Below are positions 26,983 to 35,661 of a DNA stretch of 64,000 bases, one piece after another. The stretch spans positions 96,079 to 160,078 of the forward strand of contig CABIXV010000005.1 in the NCBI GenBank assembly GCA_902362775.1, given 5' to 3'. The notes beneath the pieces are model-generated. The model ran no database searches. It had not been told where the DNA came from and was given only the letters and a program-made list of their open reading frames with translations. A program made the position numbers and the translations under genes. How positions within the stretch are numbered: the first letter of the stretch is position 1; the number at the start of each line of letters is the position of its first letter. Source of the stretch: Clostridiales bacterium. Lineage in GTDB: Bacteria > Bacillota > Clostridia > Oscillospirales > Oscillospiraceae.

Positions 26983-27180
26983 TTAGCGGCCGGCGAGCTG
27001 CTGCTCGCGAATGATGGTCTTGACCCGGGCGATATCCTTCTTGACCTCAGCGATCCGGATCGGATTATCGAGCTGGTTGGTGGCGTGCTGGAGGCGCAGG
27101 TTGAACAGATCTTTCTTCAGATCCTTCAGCTTGTTCTCAAGCTCCGCGGCAGACATCTTACGGACTTCATTGGCCTTCAT
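26983..27180 (-). CDS. rpmC: 50S ribosomal protein L29
   Basis: 65 residues, two helices. [20 protein letters not shown] and NPIRIAEVKKDIARVKTIIREQ fit the family. Sits at the peptide exit near the trigger-factor and SRP docking site. Its ATG overlaps the rplP stop (TAATG). Confidence 0.97.
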   Translation of the reverse strand: MKANEVRKMSAAELENKLKDLKKDLFNLRLQHATNQLDNPIRIAEVKKDIARVKTIIREQQLAGR

Positions 27181-27611
27181 TACGCTTCACCACCCTTCTC
27201 GGTCTCTTCACGCTTGACGATTTTGCACTTGACAGGCAGCTTGTGGCTGGCCAGGCGCAGGGCCTCACGGGCAGTTTCCTCAGAAACGCCGGCGATCTCG
27301 AACATCACGCGGCCGGGTTTGACCACGGCCACCCAGTACTCAGGGGAGCCCTTACCGGAGCCCATGCGGGTCTCGGCGGGCTTCTCAGTCACGGGCTTGT
27401 CGGGGAAGATCTTGATCCAGACCTTACCACCACGCTTGGTATAACGGGTCATGGCAATACGGGCAGCCTCGATCTGATTGCTGGTGATCCACGCGGGCTC
27501 AATAGCCTGCAGGCCAAACTCACCGTAGGCGATGGTGTTGCCGCGCATGGCCTTGCCCTTCATGCGTCCGCGGTGGACGCGGCGGTACTTTACGCGCTTA
27601 GGGAGCAGCAT
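27180..27611 (-). CDS. rplP: 50S ribosomal protein L16
   Basis: 143 residues. [28 protein letters not shown]-type segment [23 protein letters not shown] and [19 protein letters not shown] are diagnostic. Needed for A-site architecture. Start overlaps the rpsC stop (TAATG) and its stop overlaps rpmC. Confidence 0.98.
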   Translation of the reverse strand: MLLPKRVKYRRVHRGRMKGKAMRGNTIAYGEFGLQAIEPAWITSNQIEAARIAMTRYTKRGGKVWIKIFPDKPVTEKPAETRMGSGKGSPEYWVAVVKPGRVMFEIAGVSEETAREALRLASHKLPVKCKIVKREETEKGGEA

Positions 27612-28459
27612 TACTGAGCGCCTCCTTCCTTAGGAGTGTTGGCCTGACCGGCGGGGCGGGGGCCACGGTTGAATCCGCCGTTCTGGCGGTCACGATTGAA
27701 CCCGCCCTGGCGGTCACGGTTGAAGCCGCCCTGACGGCGGTCACCATCCCGGCGGTCACGGCGGGGACGGTCACGGCGCTCCTGGTAGGGCTTGCTGGTA
27801 TCCAGAGTGCGGGGGGTGGTACGCAGGGCCTGAGTGAGCACCTCGCCCTTGTAGATCCACACCTTCACGCCGATGCGGCCGTAGGTAGTGGCAGCCTCAG
27901 CAAAGCCGTAGTCGATGTCGGCCCGGAGGGTCTGCAGGGGAATGGTGCCATCGTGATAGTGCTCGGTGCGGGCGATCTCAGCGCCGCCCAGACGGCCGGA
28001 GCAGGAGGTCTTGATGCCCTTGGCGCCGGCGCGCATGGCGCGGCCCATAGCGTTCTTCATCGCCCGGCGGAAGCCGATCCGCTTCTCCAGCTGCTGGGCG
28101 ATGTTCTCAGCCACCAGCTGGGCATTGGTATCGGCGTCCCGAACCTCTACGATCTTCAGATCCACAGGCTTGCCAGTCATCTTGACCAGCTGGGCCTCGA
28201 TCTTCTTGATGTCCTCGCCGCCCTTGCCGATGACCACGCCGGGGCGGGCACAGTGCAGGTAAATGCGGGTCTTGGCGTTGTCCCGCTCGATCTCGATCTT
28301 GGGGATGCCGGCGCCGTAGAGGGTCTTCTTCAGGTAGTCACGGATCTTCTTGTCCTCCACCAGCAGGTCGCCCACCTTCTCGTTGCGGGCATACCAGCGG
28401 GAGTCCCAATCCTTAATGACACCCACGCGCAGTCCGTGGGGATTAACTTTCTGTCCCAT
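27611..28459 (-). CDS. rpsC: 30S ribosomal protein S3 with Arg/Gly-rich tail
   Basis: 282 residues, longer than the usual 210-230. Residues 1-215 are normal S3 with the KH domain ([23 protein letters not shown]) and [12 protein letters not shown]. The extra ~65 residues form a low-complexity basic tail of repeated GGFNRDRQ and RDRR units ending in [12 protein letters not shown]. Such RGG-like tails bind RNA non-specifically; the extension may alter mRNA entry-channel contacts. Coupled to rplP by overlap. Confidence 0.97.
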   Translation of the reverse strand: MGQKVNPHGLRVGVIKDWDSRWYARNEKVGDLLVEDKKIRDYLKKTLYGAGIPKIEIERDNAKTRIYLHCARPGVVIGKGGEDIKKIEAQLVKMTGKPVDLKIVEVRDADTNAQLVAENIAQQLEKRIGFRRAMKNAMGRAMRAGAKGIKTSCSGRLGGAEIARTEHYHDGTIPLQTLRADIDYGFAEAATTYGRIGVKVWIYKGEVLTQALRTTPRTLDTSKPYQERRDRPRRDRRDGDRRQGGFNRDRQGGFNRDRQNGGFNRGPRPAGQANTPKEGGAQ

Positions 28460-28474
28460 ATTGTTCCTCCTCCC

Positions 28475-28807
28475 TTAGCGCTCGCTCACAACAATGGTGA
28501 CGTGAGAAGTGCGCTTGTTGATCCGGTACGCGCGGCCCTGAGCCCTGGGCATGATGCGCTTGATAATGGGGCCGGGGTTGGCGTAGCAGGCGGACACATA
28601 CAGCTTCTCAGGGTCCATCTGGTGGTTGTTCTCCGCGTTGGCGGCGGCGCTCTTCAGCAGCTTGAGCACAGGCTCAGAGGCGGCCTTGGGGGTCTGCAGC
28701 AGGATGGCGGTGGCGGTACCCACATCCTTGCCCCGGATCAGGTCCAGGACGATCTTCACCTTACGGGGAGAGATCCGCAGATATTTCAGATTTGCTTTCG
28801 CTTCCAT
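28475..28807 (-). CDS. rplV: 50S ribosomal protein L22
   Basis: 110 residues. Lines the nascent-peptide tunnel. [25 protein letters not shown] and [18 protein letters not shown] (tunnel hairpin and end) are diagnostic. Short spacers to rpsS and rpsC. Confidence 0.98.
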   Translation of the reverse strand: MEAKANLKYLRISPRKVKIVLDLIRGKDVGTATAILLQTPKAASEPVLKLLKSAAANAENNHQMDPEKLYVSACYANPGPIIKRIMPRAQGRAYRINKRTSHVTIVVSER

Positions 28808-28819
28808 GCTCTCTCCTCC

Positions 28820-29092
28820 TTACTTACCGGTCTTGCTGCCCGCGTGTCCCTTGAAGGTGCGGGTGGGCACAAACTCGCCCAGCTTGTGGCCGACCATGTC
28901 CTCGGTGACATAGACGGGCACGTGCTTGCGGCCGTCGTGTACAGCAAAGGTGTGTCCAACGAAAGAGGGGAAGATAGTGGAGGCGCGGCTCCAGGTCTTC
29001 AGGACCTTCTTTTCGTTCTTTTCATTCATCTCATCGACCCGCTTCAGCAGCTCGGGGGCGCAAAAGGGGCCTTTCTTAATGCTTCTGCTCAT
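28820..29092 (-). CDS. rpsS: 30S ribosomal protein S19
   Basis: 90 residues. [21 protein letters not shown] and [23 protein letters not shown] are diagnostic. Head protein forming a complex with S13. Confidence 0.98.
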   Translation of the reverse strand: MSRSIKKGPFCAPELLKRVDEMNEKNEKKVLKTWSRASTIFPSFVGHTFAVHDGRKHVPVYVTEDMVGHKLGEFVPTRTFKGHAGSKTGK

Positions 29093-29106
29093 CTTTCACA
29101 GCCTCC

Positions 29107-29940
29107 TTACTTGGCATTGCGGCGCTTGACGATGAACTTATCAGTGCGGTTCTTCGTCTTGCGGGTCTTGTAGCCCAGGGCGGGCTTGCCCCAGGGGGTG
29201 ACAGGGCCGGGACGGCCGACGGGGCTCTTGCCCTCACCACCGCCGTGGGGGTGGTCATTGGGGTTCATAACAGAGCCGCGGACGGTGGGCCGCCAACCCA
29301 TGTGGCGCTTGCGGCCGGCCTTACCGATCTGGATGTTGGCCCAGTCGGTGTTGCCCACCTGGCCGATGGTGGCCTTGCAGTTCTCGCGGACATAACGCAC
29401 CTCGCCGGAGGGCAGGCGGATCTGAGCCATGCCGTTCTCCTTGGCCATCAGCTGGGCGGCCACGCCGGCGGCGCGGACCAGCTGGGCGCCCTTGCCGGGG
29501 TACAGCTCGATGTTGTGGATCTCCTCGCCCACAGGGATGTTGGCGATGGGCAGACAGTTGCCGGGCAAGATGTCGGCGTCGGGGCCGGTCATGATGATGT
29601 GGCCGGCCTTCAGGCCGTTGGGGGCCAGGATATAGCGGCGCTCGCCGTCCTCATACTCGATCAGGGCGATGTTAGCGGAGCGGTTGGGGTCATACTGCAG
29701 ATTGACCACAGTTGCCTTACCCTCTTTATCCCGCTTAAAATCGATCACACGATACTTCTGCTTGTTTCCACCGCCGTGATGACGGACGGTGATGCGGCCG
29801 TAGCTGTTGCGGCCGGCGTGCTTCTTCAGCACTTCGGTCAGGGCACGCTCGGGCTTGGCCTTCTTATCGATCCCCTCGAAGGCGGACACAGTCATGTGAC
29901 GGCGGGAGGGGGTTGTGGGCTTAAAAGTCTTAATAGCCAT
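29107..29940 (-). CDS. rplB: 50S ribosomal protein L2
   Basis: 277 residues. Essential near the peptidyl-transferase centre and for subunit association. [22 protein letters not shown], and the C-terminal [21 protein letters not shown] containing the conserved histidine loop. Normal length. Confidence 0.98.
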   Translation of the reverse strand: MAIKTFKPTTPSRRHMTVSAFEGIDKKAKPERALTEVLKKHAGRNSYGRITVRHHGGGNKQKYRVIDFKRDKEGKATVVNLQYDPNRSANIALIEYEDGERRYILAPNGLKAGHIIMTGPDADILPGNCLPIANIPVGEEIHNIELYPGKGAQLVRAAGVAAQLMAKENGMAQIRLPSGEVRYVRENCKATIGQVGNTDWANIQIGKAGRKRHMGWRPTVRGSVMNPNDHPHGGGEGKSPVGRPGPVTPWGKPALGYKTRKTKNRTDKFIVKRRNAK

Positions 29941-29955
29941 TTGTCAATATCCTCC

Positions 29956-30255
29956 TTACACCATACCCTCGAAGAACTCGATGGACTTGGAGTCGGCGGT
30001 CAGGGTGACCATGGCCTTCTTCCAGCTGGGCCGGCGGCCGGCGGGGCGCATCCCCATCCGCTTCTCCTTACCCTGCATGTTCAGGGTGTTGACCTTGGCG
30101 ACCTTGACGCCGAAGATCTCCTCAATCGCCTTGGCGATCTCGATCTTGTTGGCGGTCTTGGCGACCTCGAAGGTGTAGCGCTTCATCTCAGTCTGCTCCA
30201 TGGACTGCTCGGTGATGATGGGGCGCTTGATGATGTCATAAGCAGTGGTAGCCAT
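29956..30255 (-). CDS. rplW: 50S ribosomal protein L23
   Basis: 99 residues. [23 protein letters not shown] and the [30 protein letters not shown] loop fit the family. Docking site for trigger factor and SRP at the exit tunnel. Start overlaps the rplD stop (TAATG). Confidence 0.98.
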   Translation of the reverse strand: MATTAYDIIKRPIITEQSMEQTEMKRYTFEVAKTANKIEIAKAIEEIFGVKVAKVNTLNMQGKEKRMGMRPAGRRPSWKKAMVTLTADSKSIEFFEGMV

Positions 30256-30875
30256 TACGCGTACACCTCCTCGATGATAGCCAGGGCAGCCTTGTCAATG
30301 ACCAGCTGCTTGGCGTTTACGATGTCATAGACGCTGAGGATCTTGGCGGTGGTGGTGACCACGCCGGGGATGTTCCGGGCGGACTTGACCACGATCTGAT
30401 CCACCTCAGGGGTGATGACCACGGACTTGGAGGCGCCGATGCTGTTGAGCATCTCCTTCATCGCCTTGGTCTTGATTTCCTCCAGCTTCAGACCGTCTAC
30501 CACCAGAACGGCGCCCTGGGCAGCCTTGGCGGCCAGAGCGGACTTAAGGGCCAGGCGCTTGACCTTCTTATTCAGAGTATAGCTGTAATCCCGGGGCTTG
30601 GGGGCAAACACGATGCCGCCGTGGGTCCACTGGGGAGCCCGGGTGGAACCCTGACGGGCGTGACCGGTGCCCTTCTGACGCCAGGGCTTCTTGCCGCCGC
30701 CGGAAACCTCGGCGCGGGTCAAAGCGCTCTGGGTGCCCTGACGGCAGTTAGCCAGGTGGTTCTTGACCACCTCGTGGACCACAGCCTGGTTGGGCTCGAT
30801 CCCGAACACGGCCTCGGAGAGCTCGATCTCGCCGACCTGCTGACCGGCCATGTTGAACACGTTAGCTTTAGGCAT
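30255..30875 (-). CDS. rplD: 50S ribosomal protein L4
   Basis: 206 residues. The tunnel loop [21 protein letters not shown] is conserved. In E. coli L4 represses the S10 operon; whether it acts on the leader upstream of rpsJ here is unknown. Between rplC and rplW. Confidence 0.98.
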   Translation of the reverse strand: MPKANVFNMAGQQVGEIELSEAVFGIEPNQAVVHEVVKNHLANCRQGTQSALTRAEVSGGGKKPWRQKGTGHARQGSTRAPQWTHGGIVFAPKPRDYSYTLNKKVKRLALKSALAAKAAQGAVLVVDGLKLEEIKTKAMKEMLNSIGASKSVVITPEVDQIVVKSARNIPGVVTTTAKILSVYDIVNAKQLVIDKAALAIIEEVYA

Positions 30876-30894
30876 GACTCAATCTCTCCTTTCC

Positions 30895-31650
30895 TTACTT
30901 GTTGCGGGCGGAAGCCTTCTGCGGGTTGACACGGGCGGAAGCCTTCTGCGGGTTGACACGGGCGGAAGCCTTCTGCGGGTTGACGCGGCCGATCTCGGCG
31001 GCCTTCTTCTCCACGTTGGTCTTGACGGTGCTCTTCACAAAGACCACGCCGCCCTTGGGGCCGGGGATGGCTCCGCGCACGGCGATCAAGCCCAGCTCCT
31101 CGTCCACCTGGACCACATCCAGATTCTGGACGGTGACCTGTACGTTGCCCATCTGTCCGGCGCCGTCGCGGCCCTTATAGATGTGGCCGGGGGTGGTGCC
31201 GGCGCCCAGAGAGCCCTGGTGACGGTGGACAGGGCCGCCGCCGTGGGTCATGCGCTTGATGGCGGCGCCGTGGCGCTTGACAACGCCCTGGAAGCCGTGG
31301 CCCTTGCTGATGCCGGTGACGTCAACAAAGTCGCCGGCGGCAAAGATGTTGGCGGTCAGCTGATCGCCAACCTCGAACTTGGAGCAGTCGTTGAGGGCAA
31401 ACTCCTTGAGGACCTTCTTCAGCTCCTCCAGGCCGGCCTTCTTCTGGTGGCCCAGCTCGGGCTTGGTGAGCTTGCGCTCAGGAACGGTCTGATAACCCAG
31501 CTGAATGGCCTCATAGCCATCCTTCTCGGCGGTCTTCTTCTGCACCACAGTGCAGGGGCCGGCCTGGATCAGGGTGACGGGAATCACCTTGCCAGCCTCA
31601 TCGAAGATCTGGGTCATGCCGATCTTTTTGCCGATGATCGCTTTCTCCAT
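30895..31650 (-). CDS. rplC: 50S ribosomal protein L3 with tandem-repeat tail
   Basis: 251 residues against about 205-215 normally. MEKAIIGKKIGMTQIFDEAGKVIPVT, KGHGFQGVVKRH and RMTHGGGPVHRHQGSLGAGTTPGHI (loop near the peptidyl-transferase centre) are intact. After the normal end (VKSTVKTNVEKKAAEIG) come three exact copies of RVNPQKASA and then RNK. The tail is basic and encoded by perfect 27-bp DNA repeats. A 260-nt spacer with hairpins separates it from rpsJ. Confidence 0.97.
   Translation of the reverse strand: MEKAIIGKKIGMTQIFDEAGKVIPVTLIQAGPCTVVQKKTAEKDGYEAIQLGYQTVPERKLTKPELGHQKKAGLEELKKVLKEFALNDCSKFEVGDQLTANIFAAGDFVDVTGISKGHGFQGVVKRHGAAIKRMTHGGGPVHRHQGSLGAGTTPGHIYKGRDGAGQMGNVQVTVQNLDVVQVDEELGLIAVRGAIPGPKGGVVFVKSTVKTNVEKKAAEIGRVNPQKASARVNPQKASARVNPQKASARNK
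30905..30985. repeat. Three perfect 27-bp tandem repeats at the 3' end of rplC
   Basis: Units at 30905-30931, 30932-30958 and 30959-30985, identical except for the last base of the third. Being a multiple of three they keep the frame and encode RVNPQKASA three times. Exact repeats invite slipped-strand copy-number change without frameshift. Confidence 0.95.
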
Positions 31651-31912
31651 GTTGGATTTCCTCCTATAAAGGTTATTGGTTGAAAAACTTGGGGCATTGG
31701 GCTCCTATTGGTTTTCCAACTTGACCCGCCTGTCTCAATAGGCGACAGGCAGCGGGTACACATCGTCAAAGCAAAGTTCGCTAAACTCCGTTTCCGCCTG
31801 CGGCGAAAACCTCGTTCGCTTCCTTGCTTTTCCTCTCCAAACCGAACCCGCTATCGCCGGGCTTCGGTTTGGTCGCGCGGCTGCGCCGCACATTTTTGAG
31901 ACCAAGCCTTAA
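31651..31912 (-). other. rpsJ-rplC spacer with hairpins
   Basis: Unusually long for this junction. Besides hairpin copy B it has a CCCGC-tg-CCTGTC / GACAGG-CGGG stem around 31722-31757 just before rplC, and repeated ccaat/attgg words. No ORF or terminator. It could be a leader for rplC or a mobile spacer insertion. Confidence 0.5.
31837..31872 (-). repeat. Spacer hairpin element, copy B
   Basis: On the minus strand a 10-bp stem CCAAACCGAA / TTCGGTTTGG encloses GCCCGGCGATAGCGGG and is followed by agaggaaaagc. Compared with copy A the loop differs at two positions and the 3' flank is alike, while the stem arms differ in concert and stay paired. Confidence 0.75.
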
Positions 31913-32224
31913 TTACAGCTTAATTTCAATCTCCACACCAGCGGGCAGCTCCAGGCTCATCAGGGCCTCGACAGTCTTCTGGGAGGGCTTGATCACGTCG
32001 ATCAGGCGCTTGTGGGTGCGGCGCTCAAACTGCTCACGGCTGTCCTTGTACTTGTGGACGGCCCGCAGGATGGTGACGACCTCTTTCTTGGTAGGCAGGG
32101 GGATGGGGCCGGAAACAGCGGCGCCGGTGCGCTTGGCGGTTTCCACGATCTTCTCGGCGGACTGGTCGATGAGCTGGTGATCATAGGCCTTCAGCCGGAT
32201 CCGGATCATTTCTTTCTGAGCCAT
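31913..32224 (-). CDS. rpsJ: 30S ribosomal protein S10
   Basis: 103 residues from ATG 32224 (aaggagg 9 nt upstream). [38 protein letters not shown] and [20 protein letters not shown] are diagnostic. Head protein, also a NusG/antitermination partner as NusE. First gene of the ribosomal super-operon. Confidence 0.98.
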   Translation of the reverse strand: MAQKEMIRIRLKAYDHQLIDQSAEKIVETAKRTGAAVSGPIPLPTKKEVVTILRAVHKYKDSREQFERRTHKRLIDVIKPSQKTVEALMSLELPAGVEIEIKL

Positions 32225-32495
32225 TTTGGGTTTCCTCCTTAAATACATACGAAAGTTGACTTTGTCCAGCCTTCGTACGGTGAGAGCCTTTTTCGTGTTG
32301 CCACGCTTTCGTGCGTATCACTTCTGGCCACAAAAAAACCGGCATGATGACAGGCCGGTTCCTTCCCGCCAGACGATATACGCCGTGGCACGAAGCTCTC
32401 AGCCGCCCGATTATCGGACATACTCCGCGGAAGTTACCTCATTTCTGAGCAATCTCCCGCATCATCGCAGACTGCGCCCTAACAGGCGCTTGGCT
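32225..32495 (-). promoter_or_regulatory. Leader of the S10 operon with attenuator-like terminator
   Basis: About 265 nt between the promoter at 32496-32525 and rpsJ. It contains several short stems (CCTGTTAGGG; CTTCCGCGGAG; CCGATAATCGG) and a full intrinsic terminator at 32332-32360, then 100 nt more to the start codon. The only gene reading into it is rpsJ itself, so the terminator would act as an attenuator. The ligand is not evident; L4 is the known regulator of S10 leaders in gamma-proteobacteria. Confidence 0.55.
32332..32360 (-). terminator. Attenuator-type terminator in the S10 leader
   Basis: Stem AACCGGC / GCCGGTT, 10-nt loop, followed by seven Us on the minus strand. Confidence 0.75.
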
Positions 32496-32525
32496 ATCAT
32501 ACAACAACACCCCCGTGTGTGTCAA
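32496..32525 (-). promoter_or_regulatory. Promoter of the S10 operon
   Basis: Minus-strand TTGACA (32520-32525) and TATGAT (32496-32501) with an 18-nt spacer. This is the only good promoter between the PadR-operon end and rpsJ. The remaining stretch to 32662 is T-rich with no further feature. Confidence 0.7.
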
Positions 32526-32662
32526 GCATTTTTTCAAAATTTTTTTGCCGCCTTCTTCCGTTTTCCTTGCCGGCCTTTTGGGCCGCTATATCTTGTATCT
32601 TTGTTTCAAAGGGTACACAAGCGCAAAAGGGGAGAGGGGCCCATGAAAGACCCCCCTCTCCT

Positions 32663-33367
32663 TTACATCGGCTCCGGCAGGACGCCCTCCCGCTCCAGCA
32701 GAAGCTCCCCGTCTTCGCCGTACAGCCGCAGGGCATAGGATGCCCCCGCATACCAGTCGCGGGGATATGCCCCCTCCGGGGACTTCATGGAAAACAGCCA
32801 CAGCCCCTCCTCCAGACAGATGCCTTCCTGGGCATAACGGGCGAATCTCTCGCCTCCCAAAAGCACCGTGTCTACATCCAGCTCCGTCCGGGTGGTTTCT
32901 CCGGGGATCTGATAAAACAGGAGGCTGCATCCGCTCATCCATGTCTTTCCGGGCTCCGGGACCCAGGCAATCACGCTGTTGATTGGGATTGGGGTCGGTC
33001 CCTCGCCCAGAGGGATGACACTCATCATGTGCTTCCCAGGCGCGTACAGCGTGGCGGCGTATGCCTGATCCTTTATCCTTCCCGCCACAAACGGCTGGAA
33101 CACACTGAGGTAAGTTCCATCCCGGCTTTTAATCTCTTCAACATCCCCGATGTTCCAGAAGCCCGTCTGATACACAATCTCGCTCCGTGGCAGCAGATAC
33201 TGCCGCTCCAGCCTCCGAAATTCCATCTCCGCCGTAGGCAGGGGACAGCCGTACTGTCCCCAGATCATCAGGGCCAGAGCCGCCGTCAAAAGGAGATTCC
33301 GGACCGTCCTCCCCCCGCGCCCCAGCCGGGGACGGCGGGACCAGAGTACCCTCCACTTTTTCTTCAT
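32663..33367 (-). CDS. Membrane-anchored protein of the PadR operon (A')
   Basis: 234 residues, family not recognised. A basic N-terminus with GRTVRNLLLTAALALMIWGQYG forms one membrane anchor (about residues 18-40); the rest is predicted outside, with WVPEPGKTWMSGCSLLFYQ and LRLYGEDGELLLEREG. The N-terminal TVRNxxxxxxA pattern and general layout match the gene at 34594, so the two are likely paralogs. Start ATGA overlaps the stop of the upstream gene by 4 nt; last gene of the operon. Confidence 0.75.
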   Translation of the reverse strand: MKKKWRVLWSRRPRLGRGGRTVRNLLLTAALALMIWGQYGCPLPTAEMEFRRLERQYLLPRSEIVYQTGFWNIGDVEEIKSRDGTYLSVFQPFVAGRIKDQAYAATLYAPGKHMMSVIPLGEGPTPIPINSVIAWVPEPGKTWMSGCSLLFYQIPGETTRTELDVDTVLLGGERFARYAQEGICLEEGLWLFSMKSPEGAYPRDWYAGASYALRLYGEDGELLLEREGVLPEPM

Positions 33368-34209
33368 GCCGACCCCTCCTCAAGGTCCAAGGTAAAGGTA
33401 AATACCGGATCTCCGGGGCCGTAGTCCAGCCGCACCCAATCTGCCTCCGGGTCCCATTCCCCCAGATACAGCTCGCAGCCACTGTGGAAAGGCCCAAAGC
33501 CCGCAATATCCATCACATTCAGCAGACCTCCCGTTTCCGTGTCCTCCGGGCTGTCTGCCCCCAGGCTGTAGACCTTTCCTTTGCTGTCGGTGACTGTCAT
33601 CCAATCCTCCTGCAGAACGCCCCGCTCCCAGAAGCGCCAAGTATCCACCCTGAGATAGCAGTACAGAGTCCACCGGCCATCCTCCTCCCGCCACAGGGCG
33701 GTCCGGAGCAGGGAGATGTTCTGCCCGTTCACTACCACTCTCAGGCCGGGCTCCAGGGCAAGGAGTTGGTCCGGATCATCCCCGGGCAGGTAACGGATAT
33801 CGTCGTCCCTCCCCATGACCGAGGTCCCGGGCAGCCCGTCCGTATCCCACCACTCCGAGAAGGGGTTATCCCCTAGATAGGCGTCGTCCCCCCGGAGAGG
33901 GAGGAAAGCAGTCAGCCACACCAGGGACAGCGCCAGCAGCACCCCGGAAGCCCGCCACAGCCAGCCCAGCCAGGGCTTATGGACCCTGGCCAGCTCTTTC
34001 CCAATTTCCGCCGCGTCCCCCATCTCGCCCAGGGCCCGTTCCTCCGCCTCCTCGCGGGAGATATCCGGAAAAATCCGCTGAAGGTCCGCCGCCTTGTCCT
34101 CCATGTGGGCCTCCAGCTCTTCCCGCACCGCCGCCCGGTCCGGTCCAAAACGGATGCCGCCCACCGCCGTGTCCAGCCAAATGACGGCGGCCTCATTTTT
34201 TCTTTCCAT
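33364..34209 (-). CDS. Permease-prefix-domain membrane protein (B')
   Basis: 281 residues from ATG 34209; the longer frame to 34560 reads out-of-frame through the neighbouring paralog. Residues ~8-85 (IRFGPDRAAVREELEAHMEDKAADLQRIFPDISREEAEERALGEMGD) form the 'permease prefix' helical domain that in Clostridia is regularly linked to PadR regulators. One membrane helix at about 90-110, then an outside domain of ~170 residues with unknown role. Its first ~80 codons are a near copy of the gene at 34224. Confidence 0.8.
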   Translation of the reverse strand: MERKNEAAVIWLDTAVGGIRFGPDRAAVREELEAHMEDKAADLQRIFPDISREEAEERALGEMGDAAEIGKELARVHKPWLGWLWRASGVLLALSLVWLTAFLPLRGDDAYLGDNPFSEWWDTDGLPGTSVMGRDDDIRYLPGDDPDQLLALEPGLRVVVNGQNISLLRTALWREEDGRWTLYCYLRVDTWRFWERGVLQEDWMTVTDSKGKVYSLGADSPEDTETGGLLNVMDIAGFGPFHSGCELYLGEWDPEADWVRLDYGPGDPVFTFTLDLEEGSA

Positions 34210-34223
34210 CGCGCTCCCTCGCC

Positions 34224-34589
34224 TTATCCTCTCCGCACCCAAGCCCACAGCAGGTCCCAGGCCACGGGCAACACAATAACCGCCTCCACTGCCAGCAGGA
34301 GCAGCGCGGCCAGGGCCAGAAACCTGGAGAACTGCCACAGCCAGCCCAGCCAGGGCTTGTGGATCCTGGCCAGCTTCTTCCCGATCTCCGCCGGATTTCC
34401 CATCTCTGACAGGGCCCGTTCCTCTGTCTCCTCGCGGGAGATATCCGGAAAAATCCGCTGAAGGTCCGCCGCCTTGTCCTCCATGTGGGCCTCCAGCTCC
34501 GCCCGAACTGCCGCCCGGTCCGGTCCAAAGCGGATGCCGGACACCGCTTGATCGAGCCACCGGTCTATCGGCACGTTTCCCCGCTCCAC
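34224..34589 (-). CDS. Short permease-prefix-domain membrane protein (B)
   Basis: 121 residues from GTG 34589 (ggaggtgaggga upstream). The same permease-prefix domain (IRFGPDRAAVRAELEAHMEDKAADLQRIFPDISREETEERAL) followed by one strongly hydrophobic helix and AWVRRG. It lacks the extracellular domain of its paralog. About 70 bp around 34430-34500 are identical to 34050-34120, so the duplication is fairly recent. Confidence 0.8.
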   Translation of the reverse strand: MERGNVPIDRWLDQAVSGIRFGPDRAAVRAELEAHMEDKAADLQRIFPDISREETEERALSEMGNPAEIGKKLARIHKPWLGWLWQFSRFLALAALLLLAVEAVIVLPVAWDLLWAWVRRG

Positions 34590-34593
34590 TCCC

Positions 34594-35259
34594 TCACCTC
34601 CATTGGTCGGTCAGACTGCCCCGGACTTGCCCCAACACAGCGCCCTCGCTGTCCAACAGCTCCAGGATATAGGGAAAATCGGAACCTCCGTTGACCTCCG
34701 TCACCTGGCGGGGAATGGTGGTCAGAATCACCCGGTCGTCGGATTCCCGGTCGCTGGTGCCATAGGAAAGGCCGCCTCCCCGGAAATCCAGAATGGACTT
34801 GACGGCAGCCGCCTCCTCAGGCAGATCCACCGCCGCCATCCACGCCCCGATGAGGGGATTTTCCGGTATGATCCTCCCGTTCCCCGGCGCCGCCAGGTAA
34901 ACCAGGGCCGGCCCCTGGGGCTCCGGACAGCGGCTGACCCCGCTGAAATAGGCGTCCCCTTCATAGGTGGTGAGATGACCCCGCCACAGCCGGCCTCCGC
35001 CCCGGGCCAGCACCATCGGCAGGCCATTTTCATAGAGGGGGAAATGGCCGCCGTCGACAGACTCACAGGCTATGGCTCCCGCCCACAGCACCTCGATCTG
35101 CTCCACGCCATCCCGCCGGGCCTCCGCCCGGATCTGCCCCTCGATGAACCACAGCGGGATCTTGGGCAAAGCGACCCAAACAGCCACAGCCAGCAGGAAA
35201 ATTACCATATTTCGCACAGTCCTCTGTCCACGGGTCAACCGGAAGGCACTTTTCTTCAT
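34594..35259 (-). CDS. Membrane-anchored protein of the PadR operon (A)
   Basis: 221 residues from ATG 35259 (MKKSAFRLTRGQRTVRNMVI). One N-terminal membrane helix (~residues 16-36), remainder probably extracellular, no catalytic motif seen. Shares the TVRN-helix start with the gene at 32663. Immediately follows the PadR gene; stop lies 4 nt before the next start. Function unknown; envelope-stress or signalling role is only a guess from the PadR link. Confidence 0.75.
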   Translation of the reverse strand: MKKSAFRLTRGQRTVRNMVIFLLAVAVWVALPKIPLWFIEGQIRAEARRDGVEQIEVLWAGAIACESVDGGHFPLYENGLPMVLARGGGRLWRGHLTTYEGDAYFSGVSRCPEPQGPALVYLAAPGNGRIIPENPLIGAWMAAVDLPEEAAAVKSILDFRGGGLSYGTSDRESDDRVILTTIPRQVTEVNGGSDFPYILELLDSEGAVLGQVRGSLTDQWR

Positions 35260-35270
35260 GGCTGTTCCTC

Positions 35271-35621
35271 TCACGCCAGCCCCAGGGCGTTGGCCCCGCC
35301 GGACAGCACGTCGCTGACGCCCTGACGAAAGTTCTTCCACTCCTCCTTTTTGTCGGCCAGCAGTTCCCGTCCCCGCCTGGTCAGGCGGTAATACTTCCGC
35401 TGCCGTCCCGTGGGGGCCTCCTGTTGGTAAGAGGTCAGATACTTGCCCTGCTCCAGGGCATGGAGGATAGGGTAGAGAGTGCCCTCCTTCATCTGGAAGG
35501 TGTCATTAGATCGGCGGGCCAGCTCCTCAATCATCTGATAGCCATACATATCTCCGCTCTCCAGCAGGGACAGCACCAGCAGCGTACTGCTCCCCGCCAT
35601 CAGGCCCTTGTCAAACTTCAT
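35271..35621 (-). CDS. PadR-family transcriptional regulator
   Basis: 116 residues from ATG 35621, which is 9 nt after aaagg; the ATG at 35630 abuts that site. Winged-helix PadR core: LLVLSLLESGDMYGYQMIEELARRSN, MKEGTLYPILHALEQGKYLTSY, RQRKYYRLTRRGRELLADKKEEW. Members repress their own operon and release it on ligand or stress. The double dyad on its promoter supports autoregulation of the whole A-B-B'-A' operon. Confidence 0.92.
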   Translation of the reverse strand: MKFDKGLMAGSSTLLVLSLLESGDMYGYQMIEELARRSNDTFQMKEGTLYPILHALEQGKYLTSYQQEAPTGRQRKYYRLTRRGRELLADKKEEWKNFRQGVSDVLSGGANALGLA

Positions 35622-35661
35622 TTCGTTCATCCTTTCTTTCCTGGGAAATCTTCCAGGCCAA

